Positions 1 to 7,875 of a stretch of DNA of 29,956 bases are shown in pieces. A program made the translations under genes and the position numbers. The stretch is from positions 1-29,956 of the forward strand of contig SPJV01000013.1 in the NCBI GenBank assembly GCA_006844765.1. Direction: 5' to 3'. Source of the DNA: Alphaproteobacteria bacterium (GTDB taxonomy: Bacteria > Pseudomonadota > Alphaproteobacteria > UBA8366 > Aestuariispiraceae). Every line of letters starts with the position of its first letter. Positions within the stretch are counted from its first letter, which is position 1. The notes below the pieces were generated by a model. It did no database searches and had not been told where the DNA came from. It saw only the letters and a list, made by a program, of their open reading frames with translations.

Positions 1-789
1 CCAGGCTGCGAGGCCGGCTGCCTGAGCCGGGGCGCCGACATTGAAGGGGCCACGGACACGGTTCACCACGTCGATGATGCTGCTGGGGGCATAGGCCCAG
101 CCAAGTCGAAGAGCGGCGAGCCCGAAGATCTTGGAGAATGTTCGGGTCATCACGACATTCTCATGCGCTGCGACCAATTCCTGGCCGTCGGAGTAGTCGG
201 GATCTTCCACATATTCCGAATAGGCGGCATCAATCACCAGAATCACATCTTCCGGCAAGCCGGCATGGAGCCGCGCGAGCTCCGCCCCAGAGATATAACT
301 ACCGGTCGGGTTGTTCGGATTGGCAACGAAGACCAGACGCGTGCGGTCCGTGACATGGGCCAGCATGTTGTCGACATCGGTCGTTAGATTGGTCTCCGGC
401 GCGAAGACAGGGGTTGCCCCAACAGTCTTGGCGGAGATCGCATACATCAGAAATCCGTGACGTGACTGTAGGACTTCGTCACCCGGGCCAGCATAGGCGC
501 GGATCAACATGCTGATGATTTCATCCGACCCTGAACCACAAATCAGGTTCTCCGGCGCGCAACCGATCTCGCCAGCGATGGCGCGGCGCAGTTCAATAGA
601 ACCGCCTTCCGGATAGCGGTGGAGAGACTCTGCGCTCTTTCGAACAGCGTCCACAGCCTCACCACTTGCACCCAATGGGTTTTCATTGGCGGAGAGGATA
701 GCGGGCTCAATATCGCCGCCGGCGGCATGCGTGCCCGGAACATAAAGCGGGATATCCAGGATACCGGGACGAGGCGTTGGTCCGCTCAT
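1..789 (-). CDS. hisC: Histidinol-phosphate aminotransferase-like PLP enzyme (3' end outside window)
   Basis: Only the first 263 codons are in the window; the frame is open to base 1, so the C-terminus is missing. It is a fold-type I, class I/II PLP aminotransferase. Visible landmarks are SANENPLG near residues 33-40, the ANPNNPTG motif near 157-164, and TFSKIFGLAALRLG near 217-230, where K220 is the expected Schiff-base lysine. HisC enzymes transfer the amino group between glutamate and imidazole-acetol phosphate; alphaproteobacterial copies next to chorismate mutase often also serve phenylalanine and tyrosine synthesis, which is the likely job here. The start ATG at 789-787 overlaps the stop of the upstream chorismate mutase gene by 4 bases (ATGA), so the two are translationally coupled. 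A prephenate dehydrogenase gene downstream, outside the window, would fit the usual layout (inference). Confidence 0.9.
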   Translation of the reverse strand, partial: MSGPTPRPGILDIPLYVPGTHAAGGDIEPAILSANENPLGASGEAVDAVRKSAESLHRYPEGGSIELRRAIAGEIGCAPENLICGSGSDEIISMLIRAYAGPGDEVLQSRHGFLMYAISAKTVGATPVFAPETNLTTDVDNMLAHVTDRTRLVFVANPNNPTGSYISGAELARLHAGLPEDVILVIDAAYSEYVEDPDYSDGQELVAAHENVVMTRTFSKIFGLAALRLGWAYAPSSIIDVVNRVRGPFNVGAPAQAAGLAAW

Positions 790-1697
790 GGCGTGTCTCC
801 TTCCTGGGGGGTGCGTCGTGTGGCGTCAGAACCCAGGATATCGGCATAGGCGCCGACAATGACGACCCTTTTCACGGCGTCCCTGACTTCAACCATTTCC
901 AACCGGGCATCGTCTGATTTCAGGAAATCCCCGATTTCGATCAAATGGTGCCAGCCGTCCTGTTCAATCGAGACCATGGAAAGCGGAGATAATTTCGCGC
1001 GCTGTAGAATAGCACTCAAAGCGGCGCGGCTCATTTGTTCTGCGGTTTCGATGATCACCAAAGATCGGTCACTGCCGGTCGGCTCTGGCTCCAAATAGGC
1101 GACTGCGAGCCCATCTGCCGCGCGTCCGCGCACTGTGCCTGAGCCAGCAAAAGGAATACGCATGATGACTTTCGGCGAGTCGGCGGCGGCAAGCGATGTC
1201 CACCATGCGTCCTCATCCTGCTCAGTCGGTTTCGGCAGAACCGCGACATTGTTCTTGCCCTCAAAGACCTGCGCCAGAACCTCACGCTTGGTCGGGAAGG
1301 GGTTCATCGGGACTTGGGAACCGAATTGGTCGCGAGCGAGATCCCAAAGGCCATGCTCCTCGGCATTCGCGAAACAGGCGATGGAGTAATCCGCCTGCAA
1401 CATGGTGAAGGCGGCGATCATTTCCCCCCACATCCGGGCCAGGGCGGCAAAGGGGAAGGGGCTGGTGTGGCGTGCCGCAAGCCGGCGAAGCATCTGCGCT
1501 TCGCGGGATGGGCGGATGGGTAGGGACGGGTCGGATGTCTCCCCCGCCTTGCGGTTTTTCCGACGCGCCTTGCTGCCAACTCCCTTGGCTTCGGCAACAT
1601 GCCGCACGACATTCCAACGCTCCAGGATCAAGTCCTGGATGCGATCATCAATCGCGTCGATTTCCTGTCGAAGCTCATCCAGCGTTTTCTTCGCCAT
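786..1697 (-). CDS. Chorismate mutase (AroQ type) with long C-terminal extension
   Basis: 303 aa. Residues 1-100 form an all-helical AroQ chorismate mutase domain: it opens with LDELRQEIDAIDDRI and the catalytic basic residues R10, R27 and K38 can be seen in the expected spacing. A charged insert (residues 41-62) separates helix 1 from the rest. Residues 100-303 form an extension that resembles the prephenate dehydratase/regulatory part of P-proteins only loosely, and I cannot assign it an activity; chorismate mutases of about 280-300 aa with such a tail are common in alphaproteobacteria. The reaction is chorismate to prephenate, feeding Phe and Tyr synthesis in the cytoplasm. It is the first gene of the operon with the hisC-like gene. 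The start at 1697 is the first Met and begins exactly at the domain; the ribosome site is weak. Confidence 0.85.
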   Translation of the reverse strand: MAKKTLDELRQEIDAIDDRIQDLILERWNVVRHVAEAKGVGSKARRKNRKAGETSDPSLPIRPSREAQMLRRLAARHTSPFPFAALARMWGEMIAAFTMLQADYSIACFANAEEHGLWDLARDQFGSQVPMNPFPTKREVLAQVFEGKNNVAVLPKPTEQDEDAWWTSLAAADSPKVIMRIPFAGSGTVRGRAADGLAVAYLEPEPTGSDRSLVIIETAEQMSRAALSAILQRAKLSPLSMVSIEQDGWHHLIEIGDFLKSDDARLEMVEVRDAVKRVVIVGAYADILGSDATRRTPQEGDTP

Positions 1698-1857
1698 AGT
1701 TCTAGATCCACCAAAGTTCTTGCCGCAGCCCTAGCGGGAGAATTCCCTATCCCGCCAAAGGCTGGAAATCAAAGGAAAAGGGCTTCAGGCAGTTGACGCG
1801 AATTTTACTCCAGGTCAGTGGTTTACTATGCTATCCGGGCGCCTTACATACGGGACG

Positions 1858-1876
1858 CACGGCGAATTGTGCCGTG
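1858..1876 (+). promoter_or_regulatory. Hairpin in the metA leader
   Basis: CACGGC and GCCGTG form a perfect 6-bp inverted repeat around a 7-nt loop, 40 nt upstream of the metA start. No T-run follows, so it is not a standard terminator. It lies in the 218-bp divergent region between the chorismate mutase and metA genes. A weak promoter-like pair, TTTACT (1804-1809) and TATGCT (1827-1832) with a 17-bp spacer, lies upstream. Role unknown. Confidence 0.3.
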
Positions 1877-1915
1877 TGACGGCTTCTATGAGGCTGTATT
1901 CAAAGGACCCAAGCT

Positions 1916-2854
1916 ATGCCGATCAAGATTCCAGAAGACCTGCCCGCCCGCTATGAGCTGGAGCGTGAGGGCCTGGATGTGATGGGCGAAAAGACGGCCA
2001 TCAAGCAGGATGTGCGCCCGCTTCGCATCGCATTGATGAACCTGATGCCGCGCAAGGAGCGGACGGAGACGCAACTTGCCCGCTTGATCGGGGCAACGCC
2101 GTTGCAGATCGAGCTGACCCTGCTGACGACCGGCAGCTACATCCCCAAGAATGTCTCCCATCATCATTTGAGTGCGTTCTACCGCACCTTCGATGATATC
2201 AAATCAGAGAAGTTCGATGGGATCATCATTACCGGCGCCCCTGTCGAGCAACTGCCCTTTGATCAGGTCGAATATTGGGACGAGCTGGTTCAGATCATGG
2301 ATTGGTCGCGCACCAATGTTCATGCGGGCCTGTTTATTTGCTGGGGTGCCCAGGCGGCACTGCACCACTTCCACGCTGTTCCAAAGCACATTCTGCCTGG
2401 CAAGATGTTTGGGGTATTTCCGCATCACATTGTCCAGGAGAATACCGAGATTTTGCGCGGCATGCCGGATGAAGTTGTGATCCCGGTTTCTCGGCACACG
2501 GAAACGCGTGTTGAAGATGTCGAGAAAGTGCCGGATTTGCGAGTCCTGATGACATCAGAAGAATCCGGTCTCTGCATGGTCGAAAATCCGACCTTGAACC
2601 ACATTCATGTCCTGAACCATCTGGAATATGACGCAACGACCTTGCAGGATGAATATGATCGCGATGTCCGCGAAGGGCTTCCGATTGATGTTCCGAGATA
2701 TTACTTCCCGGACGATGATCCGACCCAACCACCGCCCAATCGCTGGCGGGGTCATGGCCATCTGTTCTTCCATAACTGGATCAACCATATCTATCAGACG
2801 ACACAGTTCGATATAGACAAGATCGGGGTGGATGTCAGGAACGCCACGGAATGA
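1916..2854 (+). CDS. metA: Homoserine O-acyltransferase MetA, predicted acetyl-CoA specific
   Basis: 312 aa, full length for MetA. It acylates L-homoserine in the first committed step of methionine synthesis. The numbering coincides with E. coli MetA: catalytic Cys142 (LFICWGAQ), His235 and Glu237 (HVLNHLE) are all present. Residue 111 is Glu (TGAPVEQL). In this family Glu111 is known to select acetyl-CoA and Gly111 succinyl-CoA, so homoserine O-acetyltransferase activity is predicted despite the usual succinyltransferase name. The start is supported by AAAGGA 8 nt upstream. Its stop overlaps the start of the next gene, a copper chaperone, in an ATGA, so metA heads a four-gene copper/methionine operon. 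I saw no recognisable SAM riboswitch upstream. Confidence 0.95.
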   Translation: MPIKIPEDLPARYELEREGLDVMGEKTAIKQDVRPLRIALMNLMPRKERTETQLARLIGATPLQIELTLLTTGSYIPKNVSHHHLSAFYRTFDDIKSEKFDGIIITGAPVEQLPFDQVEYWDELVQIMDWSRTNVHAGLFICWGAQAALHHFHAVPKHILPGKMFGVFPHHIVQENTEILRGMPDEVVIPVSRHTETRVEDVEKVPDLRVLMTSEESGLCMVENPTLNHIHVLNHLEYDATTLQDEYDRDVREGLPIDVPRYYFPDDDPTQPPPNRWRGHGHLFFHNWINHIYQTTQFDIDKIGVDVRNATE

Positions 2855-3306
2855 CACGAATACGGCCCTACATCCTGTTTGCATTCTTTGCGCTTGCCGT
2901 TTCTATCGGCGCCTTTCTGCCATTATCGAATGTGGCGGCCCATGGTGCCTTGTCGATTAAGGACGGGATGGCGGTTGTCGTTGGTGATGCGGTGGCGGTG
3001 TACTTCAAGCTTGGTAATACAGGTCATGAGGACCGTTTGATCGGCGTTCGAAGCCCCGTCGCAGAGACGGCGTCTCTGCATGGGACGAACGCCGAAGGCA
3101 ATCAGGACCAGATGATCCCGTTGGACGATATCGAAATTCCCTTTCTAGGTGATGTGGCCTTTGTGCCGGGCGGTTACCACGTGATGCTTGAAGGGGTGCA
3201 ACAGCCGATGCAATCGGGGGCAAAGATCCCGATTACGCTGATCTTTGAAGACAACGACCCGATGACCTTTGTTGTGCCCCTGCATATGGCGGGCGAACAG
3301 GATTGA
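2851..3306 (+). CDS. Periplasmic copper chaperone PCuAC (first copy)
   Basis: 151 aa. An N-terminal signal peptide (residues 1-30, cleavage likely after NVAA) directs it to the periplasm. The mature part is a PCuAC (DUF461) cupredoxin-like domain. The copper motif is perfect: H77, ten residues, M88, 21 residues, H110-x-M112. PCuAC proteins bind Cu(I) and pass it to the CuA site of cytochrome c oxidase, often with Sco. There is no Sco, CtaG or oxidase gene in this window. It is coupled to metA by an ATGA overlap and followed after 2 nt by the small CxxC protein gene. Confidence 0.92.
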   Translation: MTRIRPYILFAFFALAVSIGAFLPLSNVAAHGALSIKDGMAVVVGDAVAVYFKLGNTGHEDRLIGVRSPVAETASLHGTNAEGNQDQMIPLDDIEIPFLGDVAFVPGGYHVMLEGVQQPMQSGAKIPITLIFEDNDPMTFVVPLHMAGEQD

Positions 3307-3308
3307 GC

Positions 3309-3704
3309 ATGACGCGTCGTCGGCCCCGATATCTCGTGGAGTTGGCCAGAGGTCTTGCGCTTCTAAGCGTTTTTACGCATTTCCTGCTGCCCTTTGCTTT
3401 TGCGGTGTCCGCCGCGCCGGGAAGCATCGCCGGACACCCGGCGAATTTCCTCTGCCTCAGTAGTTTTCCGGGGGCGAGGATCGCTGCTGAAGTACTGCCG
3501 GGCACAGAGAAAGCAGCCGCGCTTGGGGCGACCTGCGATCACTGTGCGCTCTGTACCGTGGCAGAATCCAATGGCGCCCGGTTGGTTGTTCCAACCGCAT
3601 GGTATGAAGCGGCGCAATTTCGTGCTGTCGAACCGACAGACCGCCCTTCCGAGACTCTTGCCTATCTGGAGCCCGCGCGCGGCCCTCCGATCATCGGATC
3701 GTAA
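3309..3704 (+). CDS. Small CxxC-containing exported or membrane-anchored protein (DUF2946-like)
   Basis: About 131 aa. It has basic N-terminal residues followed by one hydrophobic segment (roughly residues 11-35), then a segment with a CDHCALC cluster and a C-terminal RGPP stretch. Small proteins with this layout (DUF2946 and relatives) occur in copper-related loci, and the position between two PCuAC genes fits that. The sequence match is to layout, not to a strong motif, so the family name is tentative. Start choice: ATG at 3309 has AGGA (3299-3302) 6 nt upstream; a TTG at 3303 in the same frame overlaps the previous stop but has no room for a ribosome site. The cysteine cluster suggests metal or thiol chemistry at the membrane (inference). 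Confidence 0.6.
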   Translation: MTRRRPRYLVELARGLALLSVFTHFLLPFAFAVSAAPGSIAGHPANFLCLSSFPGARIAAEVLPGTEKAAALGATCDHCALCTVAESNGARLVVPTAWYEAAQFRAVEPTDRPSETLAYLEPARGPPIIGS

Positions 3705-3749
3705 TTCTAGTTTCGTTACATCTGATAGATCTTTGGAAGGATTGAGCTC

Positions 3750-4274
3750 ATGATCATGCTCATTTCGGCGCGGCTGTCGCGCCTTGCTTTGCTTGCTGTT
3801 GTTTTCGCCGTTTCCCTTGCTGGCCCCGCCAGTGCACATGAATCGCTGATGGTGGAGCACGCCTTTGCGCGCGCCAGTGCTACACCTGCTGCGAAAGCCG
3901 GTGCTGCCTATTTCACGATCGTTAACCACGGTCATACGGACCAGCTGCTCGGTGTTCGTGCTGATGGCGTTGCGAAGAAGGCGATTCTGCATGAATCCGT
4001 GACTGTCGACGGCATTGCCAAGATGGAACATCGCCATAACGTCTCCATCCCCATGCATGGCACCGTTGTGTTCAAGCCGGGCGGGTTGCACGTGATGCTG
4101 ATGGGGCTGCAGGCACCGCTGAAGGAAGGCGATACCTTCCCCCTTACTCTGGCCTTTGAGAAGGCGGGGGATGTTGATGTCCAAGTCCATGTTGGTGGGA
4201 TCGCGGCGGATGGTGCTGATCACAGCAACCATGGTGATCACGGTGAACACAGTGGCCACGGCACGACGGACTGA
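3750..4274 (+). CDS. Periplasmic copper chaperone PCuAC (second copy) with His-repeat tail
   Basis: 174 aa. The signal peptide covers residues 1-29 (cleavage after PASA). The domain has the exact copper motif H81, ten residues, M92, 21 residues, H114-x-M116. Unlike the first copy it ends in a tail with histidines at 158, 161, 164, 167 and 170, that is a strict HxxHxxHxxHxxH repeat among Asp and Gly. Such tails can bind extra Cu(II) or Zn(II); here it may load or buffer copper for the core site (inference). The start ATG at 3750 follows GGAAGG by 9 nt; an in-frame ATG at 3756 is the alternative. It is the last gene of the metA-copper group. Confidence 0.92.
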   Translation: MIMLISARLSRLALLAVVFAVSLAGPASAHESLMVEHAFARASATPAAKAGAAYFTIVNHGHTDQLLGVRADGVAKKAILHESVTVDGIAKMEHRHNVSIPMHGTVVFKPGGLHVMLMGLQAPLKEGDTFPLTLAFEKAGDVDVQVHVGGIAADGADHSNHGDHGEHSGHGTTD

Positions 4275-4304
4275 TTTTCATCTGACCTAGGTACTTTTCT
4301 GCGC

Positions 4305-4335
4305 GCATGGGCTGGGCTAAAAACTCGGCCCATGC
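4305..4335 (+). promoter_or_regulatory. 12-bp hairpin enclosing the truA start codon
   Basis: GCATGGGC (4305-4312) and GCCCATGC (4328-4335) are perfect inverted repeats. The stem extends inward by four more pairs (T.G, G-C, G.T, G-C) to a loop of CTAAAAA at 4317-4323. The 3' arm contains the truA ATG (4332-4334). No T-run follows, so it is not a classical terminator of the copper operon. As RNA it would occlude the start codon. Confidence 0.6.
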
Positions 4336-5081
4336 AGCGTTGGAAACTGACATTGGAATATGACGGCGGTCCCTTCATCGGCTGGCAACGGCAGGACGAA
4401 GGGCCTTCCATCCAGCAATGCCTGGAAGAAGCCGTTACCGCTTTCTCTGGAGAGGACGTGCGTATTCATGGCGCGGGCCGGACGGATTCCGGTGTTCATG
4501 CGCTGATGCAGGTCGCCCATATGGATTTGGAGAAAGCGACCAAGGCAGATACGGTTCGCGATGCGCTTAATTATCACCTGAAGCCAAACCCCATCGCGGT
4601 TCTATCTGCAGAACCGGTGGTGGAGGACTTCCATGCGCGTTTCTCTGCAAGCGGTCGTGCCTATCTTTATCGCATTTTGAATCGCCGCCCCCCACCGGCT
4701 CTGGAATGTGGGAGGGTCTGGTCGGTGACGAGACCTTTGGATGCGGACGCCATGCACCGCGCCGCCCAAATCCTTGTTGGGCACCATGATTTTTCCAGCT
4801 TCCGGGCGTCTCAGTGTCAGGCTGACAGCCCGGTGAAGACCTTGGATCGGCTCGATGTGTTTCGGGCTGGGGAGGAAATCCATTTGATCGTTGAGGCGCG
4901 CTCTTTCCTTCACCATCAAGTCAGGAATTTTGCTGGCACGTTGGAACTGGTCGGGTCGGGGAAATGGACCAACGCCCATCTGCGCGATGCGCTTCACGCG
5001 AAAGACCGCAGCGCCGGTGGCCCGACAGCACCACCCCAGGGGCTTTATCTGACCAAGGTCGTCTATCCGGATGTTGGTTAG
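4332..5081 (+). CDS. truA: tRNA pseudouridine(38-40) synthase TruA
   Basis: 249 aa, normal length. TruA isomerises uridines 38-40 in the anticodon arm of many tRNAs. The opening KLTLEYDGGPFIGWQRQ and the GAGRTDSGVHA motif with the catalytic aspartate (D52, equivalent to E. coli D60) are clear. The protein starts exactly where the family starts, so the ATG at 4332 is right even though no good Shine-Dalgarno precedes it and the codon lies inside a 12-bp hairpin. The gene ends convergently with the membrane-protein gene on the minus strand, overlapping it by 4 bases. Confidence 0.96.
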   Translation: MQRWKLTLEYDGGPFIGWQRQDEGPSIQQCLEEAVTAFSGEDVRIHGAGRTDSGVHALMQVAHMDLEKATKADTVRDALNYHLKPNPIAVLSAEPVVEDFHARFSASGRAYLYRILNRRPPPALECGRVWSVTRPLDADAMHRAAQILVGHHDFSSFRASQCQADSPVKTLDRLDVFRAGEEIHLIVEARSFLHHQVRNFAGTLELVGSGKWTNAHLRDALHAKDRSAGGPTAPPQGLYLTKVVYPDVG

Positions 5082-5662
5082 CTGCCACCCAAGATGACTG
5101 ATTGCGCCATCGCCAGGATCGTGAAGCCAAGGAATTGATCGCCCATTGTCATCAACAGAGCGGGCATGCGGTCGACGCCCAGCACAGCGCGGGCCAGACG
5201 GAAGCGAAAGACCATCGACCAGGCCAGAATGCCGAATGAGGCCGTGACGCTGATGGTCTCCAGCCCCAATGTGCCGGAAAGAAAGATTATCGGTAGGATC
5301 AGGCAAGTCGGGACAATCTGCGACCAGTTATAGGCGGCGATATAGCGGATGAACCGATCCTGCTTGCCCAATAGGCGGGCCAGATAGGCGGCTGCGAGTG
5401 GCCAATAGACCCATTGCAGCACGTAGCCGATCCCTTCCCCCATAAAGAGGCGCATCGGATCCGGCTGGACCGTATCGGCAACCGGCTCCAGATCGATATA
5501 GAAAAAGAAATACAACGGCGCCATGATTGCCGCGCACCAGAAACTTTTCCAGAAATCCGCCGGTGTCTCGCCGAAGACCAAGGCCGCTTCAAAACGCATG
5601 AAGAACAGGCGAAAACCGGCCTGCAGACAGACCAGCGCTTCGGCAAGGCTAGGCCGATGCAT
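5078..5662 (-). CDS. Polytopic inner-membrane protein of unknown function
   Basis: 194 aa. I do not recognise a named family. The sequence predicts about five membrane segments, roughly at residues 38-57, 77-97, 112-131, 134-152 and 171-191, joined by short charged loops; the N-terminal 36 residues are amphipathic. No catalytic or metal-binding motif stands out. It is the last gene of the dapD-dapE group and overlaps the end of dapE by 14 bases, so it is probably co-translated with it. That link to lysine/peptidoglycan precursor genes may be positional only. Confidence 0.75.
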   Translation of the reverse strand: MHRPSLAEALVCLQAGFRLFFMRFEAALVFGETPADFWKSFWCAAIMAPLYFFFYIDLEPVADTVQPDPMRLFMGEGIGYVLQWVYWPLAAAYLARLLGKQDRFIRYIAAYNWSQIVPTCLILPIIFLSGTLGLETISVTASFGILAWSMVFRFRLARAVLGVDRMPALLMTMGDQFLGFTILAMAQSVILGGS

Positions 5663-6830
5663 CGGCGCATCCCATGCGGGCGAAATACTCCGTCACGACA
5701 CGTGCATAGATTTGGGACAAGGCGGTGATGTCAGCGGTCGCCGCATGCTCGTCCACCTTATGCATGCTTTCTCCCACCAAGCCAAAATCGACGACCGGGC
5801 AGTAGTCTTTGATGAACCGGGAGTCCGAAGTGCCGCCCGTCGTGCTTAGTTCCGGCCGGTGTCCCAACTCCGCCTCGCAGGCATCACTGATCAGATCGCT
5901 TAGAAGGCCAGGGGGCGTCAGGAAGCTTTCCCCCGATACTCTGACATCGAAGTCATAGCGGGCACCCTCACCGGCAGCGGATGCCAGGACATCCCGCAGC
6001 CGGGCTTCAAGCGAGGCCCCGCTATGCAGATCATTGAACCGGATATTGAAGACAGCTTTGGCCGTCGCCGGAATGATGTTGGTTGCCGTATTGCCCACAT
6101 CAATGGTCGAGATCGCAAGGGTTGAGGGTTGGAAATGCTCTGAGCCTTCATCCAGCTCCAAGTCCAGGACAGCATTCATCATCCGCACAAGGCGTTCGGC
6201 TGCGTTGTCGGCCAGATGGACATAGCCCGTGTGACCTTGCACCCCATGCACGGTCAGGAACCCATTCAGGCTGCCCCGGCGCCCGATTTTGATCATGGTG
6301 CCCATCTCACGGGGGTTGGTCGGCTCCCCGGTGATGCAGGCGTCAAGCTTCTCCCCGGACGCAGCCAGGGCTTCCAGCATTTTCTTGGTTCCGTTGATGG
6401 AAGGACCTTCTTCATCCCCGGTGATCAGCATGCTGATCGACCCATCGAAATTGCTGCCATTGGCTTTCAAGGAGGAGATCGCGGCGACAAAGGCGGCGAT
6501 GGCGCCTTTCATGTCATTTGCGCCGCGGCCATAGAGAATGCCGTCGCGCACTTCCGCCGCGAAAGGATCATCGCTCCAGCTGTCCCGATCGCCGACAGGC
6601 ACAACATCCGTGTGACCGGCAAAGCACAGATTGGGCCCCTCCGTGCCGAGCCGCGCATAGAGGTTATCAACATCCGCTGTGCCCGGCTCGCTGAAGGGCA
6701 AGCGCCGCACAGCGAAGCCCATCCCTTCCAGCACGTCTTGCAGAAGGTCGAGCGCGCCCCCTTCCGCCGGCGTGACGCTGGGGCAGCGGATCAGATCCTG
6801 GGCCAGTTCAACCGGGTCAAGCGCCGCCAT
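5649..6830 (-). CDS. dapE: Succinyl-diaminopimelate desuccinylase DapE
   Basis: 393 aa, an M20-family di-zinc hydrolase. It removes succinate from N-succinyl-LL-2,6-diaminopimelate in the succinylase branch of the lysine/meso-DAP pathway. Ligands and catalytic residues are visible: H73 and D75 (FAGHTDVVPVGD), D106 (GRGANDMKG), E140-E141 (TGDEEGP), and the late HKVDEH segment. The reading frame is open further upstream (to 7271) but that part is out of frame with dapD and is not coding; the family start is the ATG at 6830-6828 (MAALDPVELAQDL), 4 nt after the dapD stop. Two successive pathway steps are thus coupled in one operon. Confidence 0.96.
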   Translation of the reverse strand: MAALDPVELAQDLIRCPSVTPAEGGALDLLQDVLEGMGFAVRRLPFSEPGTADVDNLYARLGTEGPNLCFAGHTDVVPVGDRDSWSDDPFAAEVRDGILYGRGANDMKGAIAAFVAAISSLKANGSNFDGSISMLITGDEEGPSINGTKKMLEALAASGEKLDACITGEPTNPREMGTMIKIGRRGSLNGFLTVHGVQGHTGYVHLADNAAERLVRMMNAVLDLELDEGSEHFQPSTLAISTIDVGNTATNIIPATAKAVFNIRFNDLHSGASLEARLRDVLASAAGEGARYDFDVRVSGESFLTPPGLLSDLISDACEAELGHRPELSTTGGTSDSRFIKDYCPVVDFGLVGESMHKVDEHAATADITALSQIYARVVTEYFARMGCADASA

Positions 6831-6834
6831 GATC

Positions 6835-7707
6835 TCAATCCCGAAGCAGTTCGGTGATCGATGTCTTTGAGCGCGTTTTCTCATCCACGCGTTTGATGAT
6901 AACAGCGCAGCTGAGCGACGGGCCGGGTGAGCCATCGGGTAGCGGCTTGCCGGGCAGAGAGCCGGGGACGACGACCGAATTCGCCGGAACGCGGCCCATG
7001 AAGACTTCGCCGGTGACACGGTCCACGATCTTGGTCGATTGGCCGATGAAGACACCCATGGAAAGCACGGCCCCTTCTTCGACAACCACGCCTTCGACGA
7101 CTTCCGAACGCGCACCGATGAAGCAATTGTCTTCGATGATGACAGGACCGGCCTGCAGCGGCTCCAACACCCCACCGATGCCGGCGCCGCCGGACAGGTG
7201 GACATTCTTGCCGATTTGCGCGCAGGACCCGACTGTCGCCCAGGTATCGACCATGGTGCCGCTATCGACATAGGCGCCCAGGTTCACGAAGCTCGGCATC
7301 AACACGACACCCGGCGCGATATAGGCGGACCGGCGCACGGTGCAATTCGGGACAGCGCGGAAACCGGCGGAGCGGAATTCTTCTTCCCCCCAGCCCTGGA
7401 ATTTGGAGGGAACCTTATCCCACCAGCATGTGCCGTCCCCGGCGCCTCCGGAAATCAGACCCATGTCATTCAGGCGGAAGCTCAACAGAACCGCTTTCTT
7501 TGCCCATTGATTGACGATCCAGCGCTCGCCCGGTGTGTTGTGGGCTGCCGGGTCTGGGTTTTTCTCCGCAACACGCAGTTTCCCGGAATCGAGCAGCAGA
7601 AGTGTTTCTTCGACAGCGTCGCGGACTTCGCCTTGTGTCTGGGCGTTGATGTCCTGAACATTCTCGAAAGCGGTTTCGATAGTGGACTTAAGATCGTCAT
7701 AGGCCAT
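6835..7707 (-). CDS. dapD: 2,3,4,5-Tetrahydropyridine-2,6-dicarboxylate N-succinyltransferase DapD
   Basis: 290 aa from the ATG at 7707-7705 (MAYDDLKSTIETAFEN), a normal DapD length. It succinylates tetrahydrodipicolinate using succinyl-CoA. The N-terminal helical part is followed by a left-handed beta-helix of hexapeptide repeats (for example the VNLGAYVDSGTMVDTWATVG region), and the C-terminus closes the trimer. An in-frame ATG 43 codons upstream (7836) would add a basic, low-complexity leader not found in the family, so it was rejected; GGAG lies about 8-9 nt before the chosen start. First gene of the dapD-dapE-membrane protein operon. Confidence 0.96.
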   Translation of the reverse strand: MAYDDLKSTIETAFENVQDINAQTQGEVRDAVEETLLLLDSGKLRVAEKNPDPAAHNTPGERWIVNQWAKKAVLLSFRLNDMGLISGGAGDGTCWWDKVPSKFQGWGEEEFRSAGFRAVPNCTVRRSAYIAPGVVLMPSFVNLGAYVDSGTMVDTWATVGSCAQIGKNVHLSGGAGIGGVLEPLQAGPVIIEDNCFIGARSEVVEGVVVEEGAVLSMGVFIGQSTKIVDRVTGEVFMGRVPANSVVVPGSLPGKPLPDGSPGPSLSCAVIIKRVDEKTRSKTSITELLRD

Positions 7708-7875
7708 GGCTCTGGAACTCCGGATCGGGCGGAAAATCCGCGCGTTTGAAAGCGGCGCGCACATTAACGAAGGCAGCGGCGGGGTCAAGCAGAGAGCGGC
7801 GCTTGGCCTTGAAGGTTTGATCTGGCAAAACCTCACATCAGATGATTTTGGACTTTTGTTGAAGGATTTCGCTTC

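Noticed and set aside
1741..1915. SAM-II/SAM-V type riboswitch before metA
   Set aside because: metA leaders in alphaproteobacteria often have one, but the conserved core and pseudoknot sequences were not found; only a simple hairpin is present.
3363..4259. 298-codon open frame on the minus strand
   Set aside because: Antisense to the CxxC protein and the second PCuAC, both of which have clear motifs; the composition of the antisense product is arbitrary.
6831..7271. 147-codon N-terminal extension of dapE
   Set aside because: It overlaps dapD in another frame and is serine/arginine-rich; the family start is at 6830.
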